The position numbers and the translations under genes are program-made. The notes under the pieces were generated by a model. The model was not told the DNA's origin and did no database searches. It saw nothing but the letters and a program-made list of their open reading frames with translations. From positions 372,001 to 436,000 of the forward strand of contig WHUZ01000023.1 of assembly GCA_015179045.1 (NCBI GenBank): a stretch of DNA of 64,000 bases, in the 5' to 3' direction. Shown one piece after another: positions 33,601-45,295 of the stretch; the first letter of the stretch is position 1; every line of letters starts with the position of its first letter. Origin of the DNA: Kalaharituber pfeilii (taxonomy: Eukaryota > Ascomycota > Pezizomycetes > Pezizales > Pezizaceae).

Positions 33601-34733
33601 TGTTCTGTTGGGTTTCCCGAGATAAGACCTTGTTCGGCATGAATGTCCAAGAGATGTCGTCCTTTCCCTCAATTTGGATCTTCACCGTGATCTGTGTCCC
33701 AATAACAATTGTGTTCATTTCCGTGGCATACTGGTTCGACTCTTACCGCCATGTTCGTAGCAAAGAAGGCGCACCTCACGGTTCGACCCAGGAGAATGCC
33801 TCTGCAGGGTCAGATGCAGGTAAAAATGAAATCATGGGATCAGAAACAGTGGCTGCCAGCAATACTTCCATGTCGTCAAAGGTGGGACAGATGCCGGAAA
33901 TAGCTGCGGTTCAAAGTGTGGGCAGCCAATCCCTGCCATACTCAGCAAATAGGCACTCAGCACCGTCGCTGTCACTCATAATTCCTAATGCATCAAAGGA
34001 TACTGCAAATACAGAGACTATCCCAATGGTTCGGAGAACGACCGCAAACCCCCTATCCGGGTCGACGTCTAAGACCACTCCAACAATCGTGGAGGGCTCA
34101 GCATCACCTAAAAGTACTTCGCCTTCCAATGCTCCACAACAAGGAGACGCCTTACATAGCAATTATCAGTCTTTGAAACGACCAAAATTACGGTCATCTG
34201 GCAGCAACAGGTACTCATCAACTTACAGCGTTGGCAGTGAAACCTTGGTCCCTGCAACACCCCAACCTACTGGGCCTTCATTCCTTGGAGGTGCAATCAA
34301 TTACAGCTATCCCCATGCATATCCACCGCCTTCACCACTCACATCTGCCACTGTTGCTCGAACTCCCCATATTGATACACCTGGAATTGGCAGCATTGCA
34401 GGGGACCGCCGATCCATTGCTGCCTCCATCCCCAATGACAGTGGAAGCTATTTTCCCCGACACTCACTATACGTCCCGTCTTCGCCATTCCCGGGCGGTA
34501 CCAGCGGAGGCACCAGCGGGGGCTTCCTTTCTCCGTCTCAAAGTCACACCCCAGCTGTCAGCCGTCGTAATAGTGCAATGGGCGGTCAGGCAGAAACGGA
34601 GTTTGACAAAATGGTGTCTCAAGTAGAGGCGCTGCGCTCAATGTCGTTTCGCGAGCTATATCAGCAGGGTACAGCATACGAGAGGCGGCCATCGGTGGCA
34701 CTAAGGAGAGGAAGCACAGCCCCCCGCCTGTGA
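30696..34733 (+). CDS. CorA-like transporter-family protein, paralogue 2, with GMN motif and two membrane helices
   Basis: Seven in-phase exons: 30696-31701, 31926-32078, 32187-32791, 32876-33232, 33322-33432, 33484-33546, 33627-34733; 1133 residues. The acidic N-terminal ~335 residues include a (GE)n tract from a GAGGGG microsatellite. The core GLFEYPNHPGYSWILQSM... through KGDLEYTITM matches copy 1. Exons 6-7 add MRWLTYLAVLFLPATFVS then TLFGMNV (TM1 and GMN, ~750-771) and an IWIFTVICVPITIVFISVAYWF helix (~781-802), the signature of CorA-type Mg2+ channels; a transport role is family inference only. The C-terminal Ser/Pro-rich tail ends at 34733. Compared with copy 1 one base is missing at about 34725-34735, and 34734-35011 in the next frame still encodes the matching tail (KRSLWSRV motif), so the true tail was probably longer. 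Confidence 0.87.
31386..31445 (+). repeat. GAGGGG microsatellite inside CorA-like copy 2 exon 1
   Basis: About ten hexamer units encode an alternating Gly-Glu stretch. The period is a multiple of three, so length changes stay in frame. Copy 1 has a shorter Gly/Ala/Gln-rich sequence at this place. Confidence 0.9.
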
Positions 34734-35011
34734 TCAGTAGCGGGAGGGATGTGTATGGGGTTGGGATGAATTCTGGGAGCCCGATATCTGGGCCGACAAA
34801 GGCTGGGGATGAGACTGAGAAGGAGGGTGGGAGGGAGAGGTCTCAATCAAGAGATAAGCCTAACGAGGCGCAGGAGGAGGAGGAGGAGGAGGAGGAGGAG
34901 GAGGAGGCATCGAGATTTGCAAACCCAAAGAGGAGTTTGTGGTCAAGGGTATCATCCCGGTCGAATACTGCTGGGACGGAGGGGAGTATGGCAGGAAAAG
35001 CTGAGGTATGA
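34734..35011 (+). pseudogene. Frameshifted remnant of the CorA-like copy 2 C-terminal tail
   Basis: In the frame one base off from the preceding exon, this stretch encodes residues homologous to the end of copy 1 (DVYGVGMNSGS against DAYVDGVNTGS; RSLWSRVSSRSNT against RSLWSRVPSWSNT), with an in-frame GAG tract giving poly-Glu. It is therefore a detached tail exposed by an indel near 34730. Confidence 0.75.
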
Positions 35012-36410
35012 GCACGTTTAAAATAGCGAGAGGTACAACGCAGCTATTACGAACAGTTTTACGAGTGGGAATATGCACGTAGTATGGATGGATAAAGTAT
35101 CACAATGAAAGACAGTTTGAGACAAGCGATGGAGGGTTTATTCATTCCTTTTATTGGATCTGGAGGCTGGGGCGCTGCTGGAAGGAGGGAAAAAAGCTTG
35201 ATTTTGGGTATTTCTTTATTGCTTACGCATCATGAGGAGGAACGTACTCGTTATAACTTGATTATGTTTTTCTTATATATTCTTACACCACTTATATATC
35301 TATATATATAATATCATTTTTATTATTTATCTTAATGCCCGCGTGGGAAAACGGAATTCTGTTTCCAGTTTGAGTTACTCGTGTACAAGCAAAAATACCG
35401 GAGCATCAGCTGTTGGGGGTTCACGTCCAGGAAATGAATGGATGGCGGCGAGCTGTGCGTCCTGCAAGAAATGAACTCCCGGATCCACCAACCCCCCTCT
35501 TTGCTATTCGGTACTTTTACACGTATATAATTAATGGAGAGTTCCACTGTAGTTGAGTATCTAATCGCTTTTTTTTTTTTGTACAGGATATGTTTATTAA
35601 TCGAGATTGCGCAAGTTGAGATACAAAATATTATTTCCAGACCCGGATCCAATACAGTAAGATCGCCCTGGGCCATGAAATTCTCGAGCCTGAAAAACAT
35701 TGTTATATCAGGCTGGTCCAAGGCCAACCCCTGGCAAATTGTAAAATCAAATCTGAATGGACATTGTGTATAATCTTGGGAAATTTCCCAGATGATTTTT
35801 GGACAAAAAATAAAAAGGAAAGAAAGAATCTCCAGCTCCCGAATTTATTTATTCTTTTTTTATTTTATTTTTTTTTTAGATAGGTGACCTCTTTATAATA
35901 TTTTTATTTTCATTTTCGCATATATACTAATTATTCTCGTCACTATACTAGTTATTTTATATAGTGATGGTGAGGGAGCTTTGTACTAAATCCTACCTCT
36001 GGGAGAGTTACAAGGTTCTTTAACATAGGCGCTTCTGGTGAACTTACTGAAAGTAGATGATACTTGGCGCTTACAGGGATGTGGTGACTACCGTATATGG
36101 TAACATAAACTACCCAAATTAGAAATAGTCTGATTGATTCAGGCTAGTTTCAGTCCCCTGTTGGGAACCAATATTCAAACCCGGAAGTTACAACACATCT
36201 ACTAAACTTACCAGGTACCAACACTACGGAGTTACTGCGTCGGTTATAATATATGTATACGGAATAAGTACGGCTTATAAGTCAAAGACACTTACCTTCA
36301 TGTACTTACTTGACAAGGTCGATCTTTATCCGTACATTGTTGTACTGAACCCCAAGTCGATTTTGATTTGATTCGATACAATTGGATGTCGTTTGAGCAT
36401 GATATATACT

Positions 36411-36500
36411 TACTACTAGCTAGTAAAATATGTATTCGGACATAGCGCATAATGTGCATTAGTACCCCTGTCCGAATACATATTTTACTGACTAGTAGTA
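36411..36500. repeat. Near-perfect 32-bp inverted repeat (hairpin)
   Basis: The arms TACTACTAG..AGTAAAATATG (36411-36442) and their complement at 36469-36500 match at 30 of 32 positions, around a 26-nt loop. A single-stranded or transcribed copy would form a stable stem. It may be a miniature foldback element. Confidence 0.85.
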
Positions 36501-37979
36501 TGATAGCAGCTGTCTAGTTTCCATAGGGCCTAAAGATGTAGTAACGATAAAGTGCCCACCACAAATGTCGAGATAAGATGATGGAATCGAGACCTTGGTT
36601 TTTAGGGACGGAAACACTTAATTATAACCCGGCCCCCTCCCCACCTTTGCAGCAAGATAATAATGGTTCTGCTGCTCATAGGAAGGGCCTCCCGGCAGCT
36701 CTTATGCAAAACCTCAATTTTCGAAGTAATCAAAAATTGACCGGTTTTTTCCTCAGAGAACAAGGATTTCCCCAGATCGGTGTATGCGGATCTTTGAGTC
36801 CATAAAGTTCAAAAATCCATGAGTACCCCAGCATATTATGCTCCCAATATCATGCCCATTGGGGGAATCTAGCCGTAGTTTTTCTACTCCAGATATCGCT
36901 TTCCACCGCATGCTGAAAGCACCTTCATACTTCTGGCCATGTCAGTTCCCGTGTCCATACATCTGATCAACTTGAATGGAGAAAAGCCCTGAGGTTGGTC
37001 TTTCATCTGCTGAGCTCTTTTCCGGTGGAATAGCAACCACCCCCTCCAACATCGTGCCAACTTTGACTCTGTTATCAACCCCGTCAGTATCAATGGTACT
37101 TCTATGACATCTTTCCCCACGTCCGCTTTTTCCAAAACTTCAACAGCCTATGAAAAGGTCCCTAGTTCCGAACTTGCCATTAGGTTCGTCGTCACAGAAT
37201 TGGGCCTTTGAGACATTGGATCCCGCTGCAACTGTATTACCAGCAGTGATACATCCTGAAAGTAACCTTGATAAAAGGCCTCTCCTCAGCTCGCCTGCAT
37301 TGCCAACTTCCTAGCCCTCCAACGGGGAAGCCTGTGACATATACCCTGAAGTGTAGTTGGCTTCTGTGCATGATGGCTGCTTCATATCCCTGAAAGTTCC
37401 ATCATCCCCGCACAGTCTCTGGCAACTTTGCCCAGTGCGTAAGCCATGAGGTATAAAGCTGTACAGATCTTTCTGTCCTGTGAAGTGTGTACCTCGGTCC
37501 TAAACGCGTACGTTAGCCCAAAGCCCATATCTCCACCTAACTTCAGTGCCCATGACGGCATCCCCGATTCCCTTTCAACTGCAGGCCTACAGTCCATATT
37601 CCCTGCCTTGATATACCTCAATAGCTGTAGTTCTTATGTAGCTGTAATCTTCAGGCATCAGCACTGCTCGTCTTCTCCACTCTCTCACTCTCACGATTCC
37701 TCACCTCCCGCTCCAATTGTCCTTCTCCCCGCTCCCTCTTGTGATCTTCATCTCCCTACCTCAGGACTTTCATCCTCACTCCATCACTTCCAATTCTACC
37801 CCGGACAACTCCACTTCCAAACGTGCCCAACGCCGAGCCCTACGCCCAGGAAGATCTCCTGATGGTCCTCGAGCCACACAAGCCACGCTTCGTCATCATA
37901 TCCGAGTTTCTTGTTTTTTTTTTTTGATAACAGCCCTGTGCCCTAAGCACACACGCACCGTCACAAACGGGGTTGGGCC

Positions 37980-39690
37980 GCACTCATCTCTTCTCTCTCT
38001 GCGTCTCTTATTTCTTTCCCTCGACTCTTCTCTCTCTCTCCTTCCCATCAAACCTCCTCAAACATTGAAAAATTTTCAAACATCAAAACATCCTTCCAAA
38101 CATTTTCTTACAAACCTTTTCAAACGTTCTCAAAGCACTCCACTTGATAATAACGTTTATAAAATTTATTCCTTTACCTCCTTCTTTCCATCCTCCCCTT
38201 GCCTGTCGTGAAAAGAGGTCTCCCAATCTTTTCTTCAGATTGTCCTCCATGCAAATCTGTGAAAGTATGGCCTGAGACCTTCCAAAACTATCTGGTCTCG
38301 GGGAGAGGACTACGATATGAGGTCCCCATCGTTGCTGTGGTATTCGCAAACCACTTTTCCTCTTGATGATGCCCTTGGCCAATGACAACACGAGGAACAA
38401 CTCATGTTCCAGGTGCACAACAACATAAGCACTCCCTTGGGTGTGTGAGTAAGGTGAGTCTTCAGTCCCTATTTCTTCTTTTTTCTTTTTTTCCTCAATG
38501 GTCCGGCTTGTTTTGAATCTGAGATCTGACATTTGTTTTGTGCAGTTCGAACCGCATAAAGGTTTCAGGATAAACACAACTCGCACCAGAATTCCCTGGG
38601 TGGCCCACAAGGCCATCCAAAGAAGTTTGGGAATATATCCTGGTGGTGGTGGCTGCGTGTGGTAAGTCTCATGAACTTTTTTAATTCTTCCTTCATCTTC
38701 TCAATTCTTTCCTTTCTCCTCTCCATCGCCTGTATGATCAGAGTTTTGAAGTCAAAATACTAACAGGTTCCTTGTGCAGATCGATATCTTGCATCTCATA
38801 AGTTGAACAGCTACCAAAAGGGCTCTACCTCAAAGGCCGCACAGTTCCCCTCCCTCCAAAAAATCTGTATTCCAGTAAAGGGTATAGAGAATAACAACGA
38901 TGGAAGAGTTGATGATCGTAAGTCTTCTTTCCTACCTTTTCCTTCATTTCGTATCGAGCAACCTAGAAAAGCGGCTAACTCAGCTTTTCAGTACCTACCT
39001 ACTTTCGCTGTTTCTTTTTTTCCTTGTGTACCAACACCTAGGGCCCGTGACCCACTTCATACCCGATTACTTCCTTTTTCCTGTATCCCTCATGTACTGC
39101 ATTGCACCTACCTCATTTCACAAACCTGTCCCGGACGCATCCACACATGACGGCTTGTGTGTTTCGTACTCTGTATTTACTTTTCCTTCCTTCCCATCTT
39201 GCTTCCGATTCTCCGGGTCTCTGCTTTTCCATTCTTTTTTACTCCACCTCATACCCGCATATATCTGCTTACTACTTCACGTTGGTTTGCATTCTGTTTT
39301 AATTTGATTTGTTTCTGTTGTCTCTGCTGGCTGCAGGTTGAGAGGCAGTGGAGTTCAGATGTACCATTTGGTGGACTTGGAGAATGAAAACTGCGATCTA
39401 AAGATCTGCGGATTCATTTCCTTGGTATTCCTTGATCTTCATGTACCCTGTACAAAGTTTGGACGGCGATGGACACCTGTCACTCTTGCGGTTTTGTACT
39501 GTTTCTCCTTCACCGATTCCTTCCCATCCCTGCTTGCGTCCGGATTGTTCATCAGGCATGTGTTGTGTAATTGATGGGTGCAAAGCAAGGGGTGGGAAGG
39601 GGGTGGAGCTTCTGTTGGATGAGAGCAGAAGACTTTCTAGTTTAACGGAGCTGATGATGAGGGAGATTGGTGTGGACGTGAGCTGAGCCA
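37980..39690 (+). other. Possible spliced transcript of unknown coding status
   Basis: A CT-rich block (37985-38050) followed by a CAAA-rich block (38055-38130) looks like a fungal transcription start and leader. Downstream are three well-formed candidate introns: 38454-38545, 38662-38766 (TACTAAC branch motif) and 38918-39336. Joining the exons does not give one continuous reading frame. This may be a non-coding RNA, a decayed gene or a misread model. Confidence 0.25.
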
Positions 39691-39842
39691 CACATGCGGA
39701 GGGGACAGAGATGCAGGCTGATTTCGTGTACTGCCTCTTTTGTTGATTGTGCGGTTTAGCATGTATCCAGATAACTCCTTGTTATATATATAAAGAGGAG
39801 TGGGAAGGGAAAAGAAGGAGAAGAAAAAGAAACAGCAAGGAA

Positions 39843-40309
39843 AGAATAAAAAGGAAAAAGGATGGGGGAAAATAAAAAGGAAAAAGGACGAAATGGCTGT
39901 TGCTGGAGGAGATGAGACGGGGGGAAAAAAATAAAAAGGAAAAAGGACGAGATGACAGTTGCGGGAGGAGGTGAGATGGGAAAATAAAAAGGAAAAAGGA
40001 CGAGATGGCTGTTGCGGGAGGAGATGAGACGGGGGTAAAAAAATAAAAAGGAAAAAGGACGAGATGGCTGTTGCAGGAGGAGATGAGACGGGGGAATAAA
40101 AAGGAAAAAGGACGAGATGGCTGTTGCTGGAGGAGATGAGATGGGGAGAATAAAAAGGAAAAAGGACAAGATGGCTGTTGCGGAGGAGATGAGATGGGGG
40201 AACATAAAAAGGAAAAAGGACGAGATGGCTGTTGCGGGAGGAGATGAGATGGGGGAATAAAAAGGAAAAAGGACGAGATGGCTGTTGCTGGAGGAGATGA
40301 GATGGAGAA
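39843..40309. repeat. 51-59-bp minisatellite, about eight copies
   Basis: The unit contains AATAAAAAGGAAAAAGGACG, AGATGGCTGTTGC and GGAGGAGATGAGA. Copies differ in A-run and G-run lengths. It lies just after the possible transcript ending near 39690. The antisense frame of 249 codons across it is a repeat artefact. Confidence 0.9.
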
Positions 40310-41206
40310 GATCTGTAGAGGGGGGGGATACAGGGGAAATAGGGAAGAAAGTGAAGAAAGGGAAGAGCGAGAAGATGAAGGGACAATAGGAGTGGAGATC
40401 CAGACGTACCTACTGTATATAGAACGTTGGTTGGTACCAGAGAGGAGAATTGGAAGTCATTGGCCTCCTAGATTCAAGTTTTTTTTTTTTTCGCAGTTGG
40501 CAGGTGAAGACGTGTGTAAAGACGTAAGCCCCTTAACAGTAGATGGCTCTCTTGAGCTGCGGACATGGCCGCGGGGGGACCGCAGCTCAGATCCGGGGGA
40601 TGCGAGGTAGACCGAAACCGCACGCCATAGTTTTCGTCTGCCGTGAACGCGTTTCTGTCCACAAATATACTGTAAAATAAAGTTTTGAGTTTTTCTCCGG
40701 ATAAAGATTATGAATGATGAGAGCAGGTGTGCCTAGCTAGACACCCCGTCTACAATTATTAGTCAGTGAAAATTCACAACGCTAGGAATTGAAATTGGTG
40801 ACGCTAGGATGAAAGAAATTCTGGACGCTAGGGAGCAGATAGTTCCCTTGGAGATCGGTTATCGGAGGATTCAAAAAAAAAAAAACATCTACTGTAACTG
40901 CCTACATTATACTTTTCTCATGTGCAAAAGTTAAAAAATAACCAAAATCCACGGGTATATGAAATCTTAAGCCTCGTTCCCCAGACGTCAAGTAAGGAAA
41001 CCCCTTACCTTTCCGATCATGTATGCATACGTAATAAAATTCACAATTCAATCCCCATCTTGCACATGGTATGCTACGCCGCCTGGCTACGTGACTAGTA
41101 CGCCCCGCCATCAAAACTTCGCAAAACTGAATCAAACTTTCAATTTCAATGCTCGATAGAAAACTTATGATACTCTCACAAAATTACCCCCCACCCCTTC
41201 CCGCAG

Positions 41207-41247
<41 letters not shown>

Positions 41248-41543
41248 CACCTACATGCGAACTGCCCTTTCCTATTCGTCAACAACCAACAAGCAAAGCT
41301 AGAAGCATTTTAAAGGGAAAAAGGAAAAGAAAAAACTAATTAAAAAAACGCTATAAATAAAGGCTAAGATAAAAAAACGCTCCAAGACCCATACAGACAT
41401 ATACTAAGACAACCTAACCTAACCTAACAATTGAAAAAAAGAAAAAAGAACGATTAAAAGAATGTTAAAATCAAAATAAGAAATAAAAATGAAAGGTATA
41501 TAAGCTACATGGCGCCCACACACACCTCAGCTATCACGCGCCA

Positions 41544-44500
41544 CTACTCCCCCTCCCACCCCTCAACGCCATCAAACCTCACCTTCATATTGACCGGGAA
41601 CGGCCAAAACCCACTCCAATCTTCCCTCAAGTACACCTTGAACTTGCCTTCCCTTTCCACCGCCTTCAACTCTCCTTGGATGCCTGGTGCCCTCCTCAAG
41701 TTCTTCAGCTTCCCAAAGAACTTCAACATCGTCGGGAACGAAACCTTGTTAATATTCATGCCCAAGCACTGGTGTGGCCCTGAGCCATACTGGATATACG
41801 ACTCCTCTGGCCTGTCGAGCCTGATGGCATGTGGATCCGGGAATATGGTCGAGTCCGTTGAGGCGCTGATGAACGAGACAAACACCCGGTCACCATGATC
41901 GAGATGCACAGTCCTGTCGTCGTCTTGTACGGTGATTGTGTCTCCAGCGCAGTTGACGCGGCGGTAGAGGCCAAAGGTACCCGCGAGACGTGTTCCCTCG
42001 AGTGCGTACCGCAAGATCAGGTTGTCGGCTTCGGGAGTGTCAAGGCGAGCGAGGCGCTGGATCTCCGCGAGGTGCTGGGCATTCTCTGGGCGGAGGTAAA
42101 AGTCGAGCACTTGGGCAAAGACCTGGCCCTGGTTGGCGCAGGCGGCGCCAGCGGTAGGGAGGATGTGTGACCACGTGACATCCTCGGCGGATTTTCCGCT
42201 CTCTAACAAACGCTTGATCATGTGAATGCCATAGTTCCGTAACGCGCTGGTGTTCCTCTTCTTGAAATACTTCCCGCTGACGAGCGCCCCAAATATGCTG
42301 TCGACTGCCTTCACCTCAATCTCGACAAGCTTACCAAACTGCCGCGCCAGTTGCTGGGTGGCATGGCGGAGGGGGTACGATTTCGATGGATCCACGTCAA
42401 AGAAAATACACACAAACACGAGCGTCAAGATCTGGTAAATCTCCTGCTCCGTGAAGAAGTCCTTCGGGTTATCCTTCGTCTTGAGGGGCAAGCCAAAGAG
42501 AGTGGCAGCAAAGTTTGCATGGGCCAGATTATTAACGTCGCGTACGGCGTCGATTTGCCAGCTTCCTTCTCCCTGGCACCCCGGGGCGGGTACTTTATAC
42601 CGCTTCTCTTTGACGAGACGTGTGAGTGTGTCTTCGTAGAACTGGCGGACTTGTTTCTCCCAGTCTTGCTGCCCGTAGATGCATTTTCCGATGAACTTGC
42701 GAAGATCCGCCTCCCACTCGCCGTCACCGCTGAGCATGTACGGCTTGCCAAATACCCAGGTGAATCCCTCCCACATCATATTGAACGTCTGCTTGTCGTC
42801 CAAGATGCGCTTGGTAGCGGCGTAGCTCCGAATAGGAACCCTAGGTTTGACGTACTTGGGACGGCTGTAGTCAAAGTTGTCTACGGTGCCCAGGTTTGTG
42901 AAGATCTTGCGGTTCTCTTCTGGGATAGTGAGCGGATACATAGCGTATACCGAGTTCCAAGTGAAGTGGTTCGGGAAACATTTGAGGAACAGCTTATAGA
43001 AGACGCATCCATGAAGGACGTTGAAATCACTCGCCACCTCCTGGAAGCCCCAGTTGGTGAGCCCCGCGGTCGTGTAATCAATGGTGTGAAACCGGTCCCC
43101 GCGGACCAACACCACTGCATCGCTGAGAATAGCCCTGGAGATTGTGAAGGTAGGCGCGATACCCACACCAGGCTCCATTGGCACCTTGTCTTCTTCGGCC
43201 ACGAGACCGGGGTAAAGTTCGACAAAGTCAGGCTGGTCGTAGAGCTGGCGGAGGGCATCTGCGACTTCGGGATTGCTGTTAATGGACTCGAAAGTCTTGT
43301 GGGGTTCGAGACCGAAGAAGGCACGGAACTCGTTGAGGGAAGCGACTTTCCATTTCCGGCTCTGCTCCATACCCATGATTTCGACCGCGCGCAGGACTGC
43401 GGGAACGTTTCTTGCGCCGAACGCACCTGTAATGAATGCGTTAGTGTTCAATAGTCATAGAGGAGGGGGGGAGGGGTCTAAGGTAGGTAGGTTACACACC
43501 ACAAGGATCCTCAATACCCTCTGTCAAAATCCTCACGAGGTCATCGTCTTCAAACATTCCCTTATCATTCCTCTGCATATTCGAAAACGTCCGCTGCGCT
43601 GGATCATCCGGAAGAGATGACTCCCACTGGCCTAAGCCTTTCAAGAACTCGCTGAGCGGCATGTTCAAGGGGTCAACATTTTCACCAAAGATTTGTTTGT
43701 AGAGATCCTCAGTCCAGATTTCATCCCGCTTTGAAATGCAACTATGCCATCTGTAGACAAGATTGAACTCCACGGAGACCTGGTTTCCGGTTCCTTGTTC
43801 GGTTCCGTGCGGGTTGTATATCTTGGATGGATCGAAGCGGGGGTCAAGTGTCCAAGTTGAATTCGTTCGGTTCAGATTGACAATTGTGCGGAGATAATCT
43901 GTCAGAATGATATTGATATAGAGGCCGCAAGTGACCCTAAATTAAAAGCTGTTAGCTCTCTGCAAGGGAGCCACTGCTGATCCGATGGGGCTACTCACAA
44001 TCTAGCGGTTTGGAACAATTCCTCTTCTCGCTTGGCCTCTGCTTGCGCCAGAGCTTCCTCACGGTTTCTATTTCGGTGGTCAATCTTCGGGTCAAAACGA
44101 CCATTTTCATTGATCGCAGCCAATTGCTCAGCGGCATAGTTATGGAATCGGTTGAACATAATCAAGATGACGCCGACGCCAGGGGGGAAACCAAGCAATC
44201 TCTTCTCGCTGTAGCAGTCCGGCTTGAGTTTTCCGTCTTTGAATGTCCTCATTTTCCGCTGATCCTCAGCATTATTTCCGTAGAGCGGAGATAGCTCCAA
44301 GTAGGAGCTGGTATCATTTATAGTAACATCCTTCCGATTTGTCTGAAAGAGATCTTGATGCTCCAAGTCAGCAAAATGCAACAAAATATATTTTAAAGGA
44401 AACCACAAACCGTGAATAATGATGCTGGCAATGTAGAACAGCATACTGCTGACATTGTTCCGATGCGGGCGGAACTCTCGTCTGCACATGACAGCGTCAA

Positions 44501-45295
44501 AAACCAGCCCAGGATCCGGCTGGCTCATGGGCATCATTGTCATGGGCTTGACGGTTCGCGCGTATGAGGTGCCTGCCCGCCCGAGATTGGGATACATAGG
44601 ATTATTATGTCCACCATCTGGTTGCCTGAATCGATATTCGTTGCTAAGTAATGACATCGGAGGGTGTTGCAGCGTATTCCACAGCTGGTCGACTTGTAGC
44701 GCAGTGAGTTTGAGACGGTGCAACGAATCTGTCGGAAGGTGAGCCGACAGCCGGATAACATATTCCATCTACGAAACCCCAATAATTAGCCAATGCGCTG
44801 TAAGGGGGAATATCTGGTTCGCCTCACAGTATATGTTTTGTCATCTGTATATCCAGGACGCTTTTTATGCTTCGCAAGCGTTCTCAGGGTCTTGTAGGAC
44901 TCCTTCAGGTTCCCCTCCTTGGACAGATATTTGATATCTGCCCATATCCCTGTATATTTCTGTTCGTAGATGCTCTTGCGCTGCTTTCCGTCTCCGTATC
45001 GATGTGGGAGAGGCTTATTCGAGGCATGTAACAAGTTTGTGATTGCGCCCATGGTCTGGTCAACATCCTTTCGGGTTGGCTTCGCCTTTGATCCCTTGTA
45101 TTTGGATACTTGAGTGGAGGTTGGTACCTCCGCTGTCGCGGCTCCCTTTCCTTTCGAGTGTCCATTTGACTGTCCATTGGAGTGGCCGTTGGAGTGGCCG
45201 TTGGTTTGACCGTTGGTATGGCCGTTAGTTTGACCGTTTGTACGATCGTTGGAGTGACCGTTGGTTGCGGCAATCTGGTCGTCGTTCTTCTCCAT
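41544..45295 (-). CDS. Ppo/linoleate diol synthase-type fatty acid oxygenase (heme dioxygenase fused to P450)
   Basis: Five exons in phase: 45295-44828, 44768-44411, 44353-43999, 43936-43500, 43426-41544; 1166 residues, close to the ~1080 of characterised Ppo proteins. The N-terminal domain is an animal-peroxidase-like dioxygenase: distal His in IIIHDLFQTNR (~275) rebuilt across an intron, FNRFHNY, and YRWH (~455-458), which supplies the radical Tyr and proximal heme His. The C-terminal P450 domain has ANQGQ (~970-974; the Asn and Gln positions are linked to hydroperoxide isomerisation in 5,8-diol synthases), EGTR as the ExxR motif (~1016-1019) and GSGPHQCLG with the heme Cys (~1093). Both halves therefore look active, so it should turn C18 fatty acids into 8-hydroperoxides and then diols, the psi-factor type oxylipins that influence sporulation. 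Which diol is made cannot be told. The start MEKNDDQ opens an NG/H/Q-rich tail. Confidence 0.92.
45165..45262 (-). repeat. In-frame Asn-Gly-His/Gln repeat at the oxygenase N-terminus
   Basis: A 12-bp-period repeat (GGCCGTTGGAGT/ GGCCGTTGGTTT variants) encodes TNGQTNGHTNGQ and SNGHSNGQ blocks. It sits in the presumably disordered leader before the dioxygenase domain and will vary in length without breaking the frame. Confidence 0.85.

Larger units (their letters stand above)
35012..41543. other. Gene-poor region between CorA-like copy 2 and the oxygenase gene
   Basis: 35025-35100 matches the 3' flank of copy 1. The rest is AT-rich to about 36550, with a strong hairpin at 36411-36500. 36884-37621 (-) carries two short frames (EKADVGKDVIEVP; DMGFGLTYAFRTEVH) that might be remnants of a broken gene, but no family is recognised. 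37980-39690 has splice-like signals without a consistent frame. 39843-40309 is a minisatellite. 41207-41244 is a run of 38 A. Confidence 0.5.

Noticed and set aside
36884..37621. Minus-strand gene encoding DMGFGLTYAFRTEVH and EKADVGKDVIEVP
   Set aside because: The two frames cannot be joined by credible splice sites, several stops intervene, and no family is recognisable.
39637..40386. 249-codon minus-strand Ser/Phe/Leu-rich frame
   Set aside because: It translates the 51-59-bp minisatellite and adds only repeat-derived residues.
41408..41428. Telomere-like AACCT repeats
   Set aside because: The period is five bases (AACCT), not the CCCTAA hexamer of filamentous ascomycetes, and there are only about three units.
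42351..43454. 367-codon plus-strand frame
   Set aside because: Antisense to the large last exon of the oxygenase, whose minus-strand translation carries the P450 motifs.
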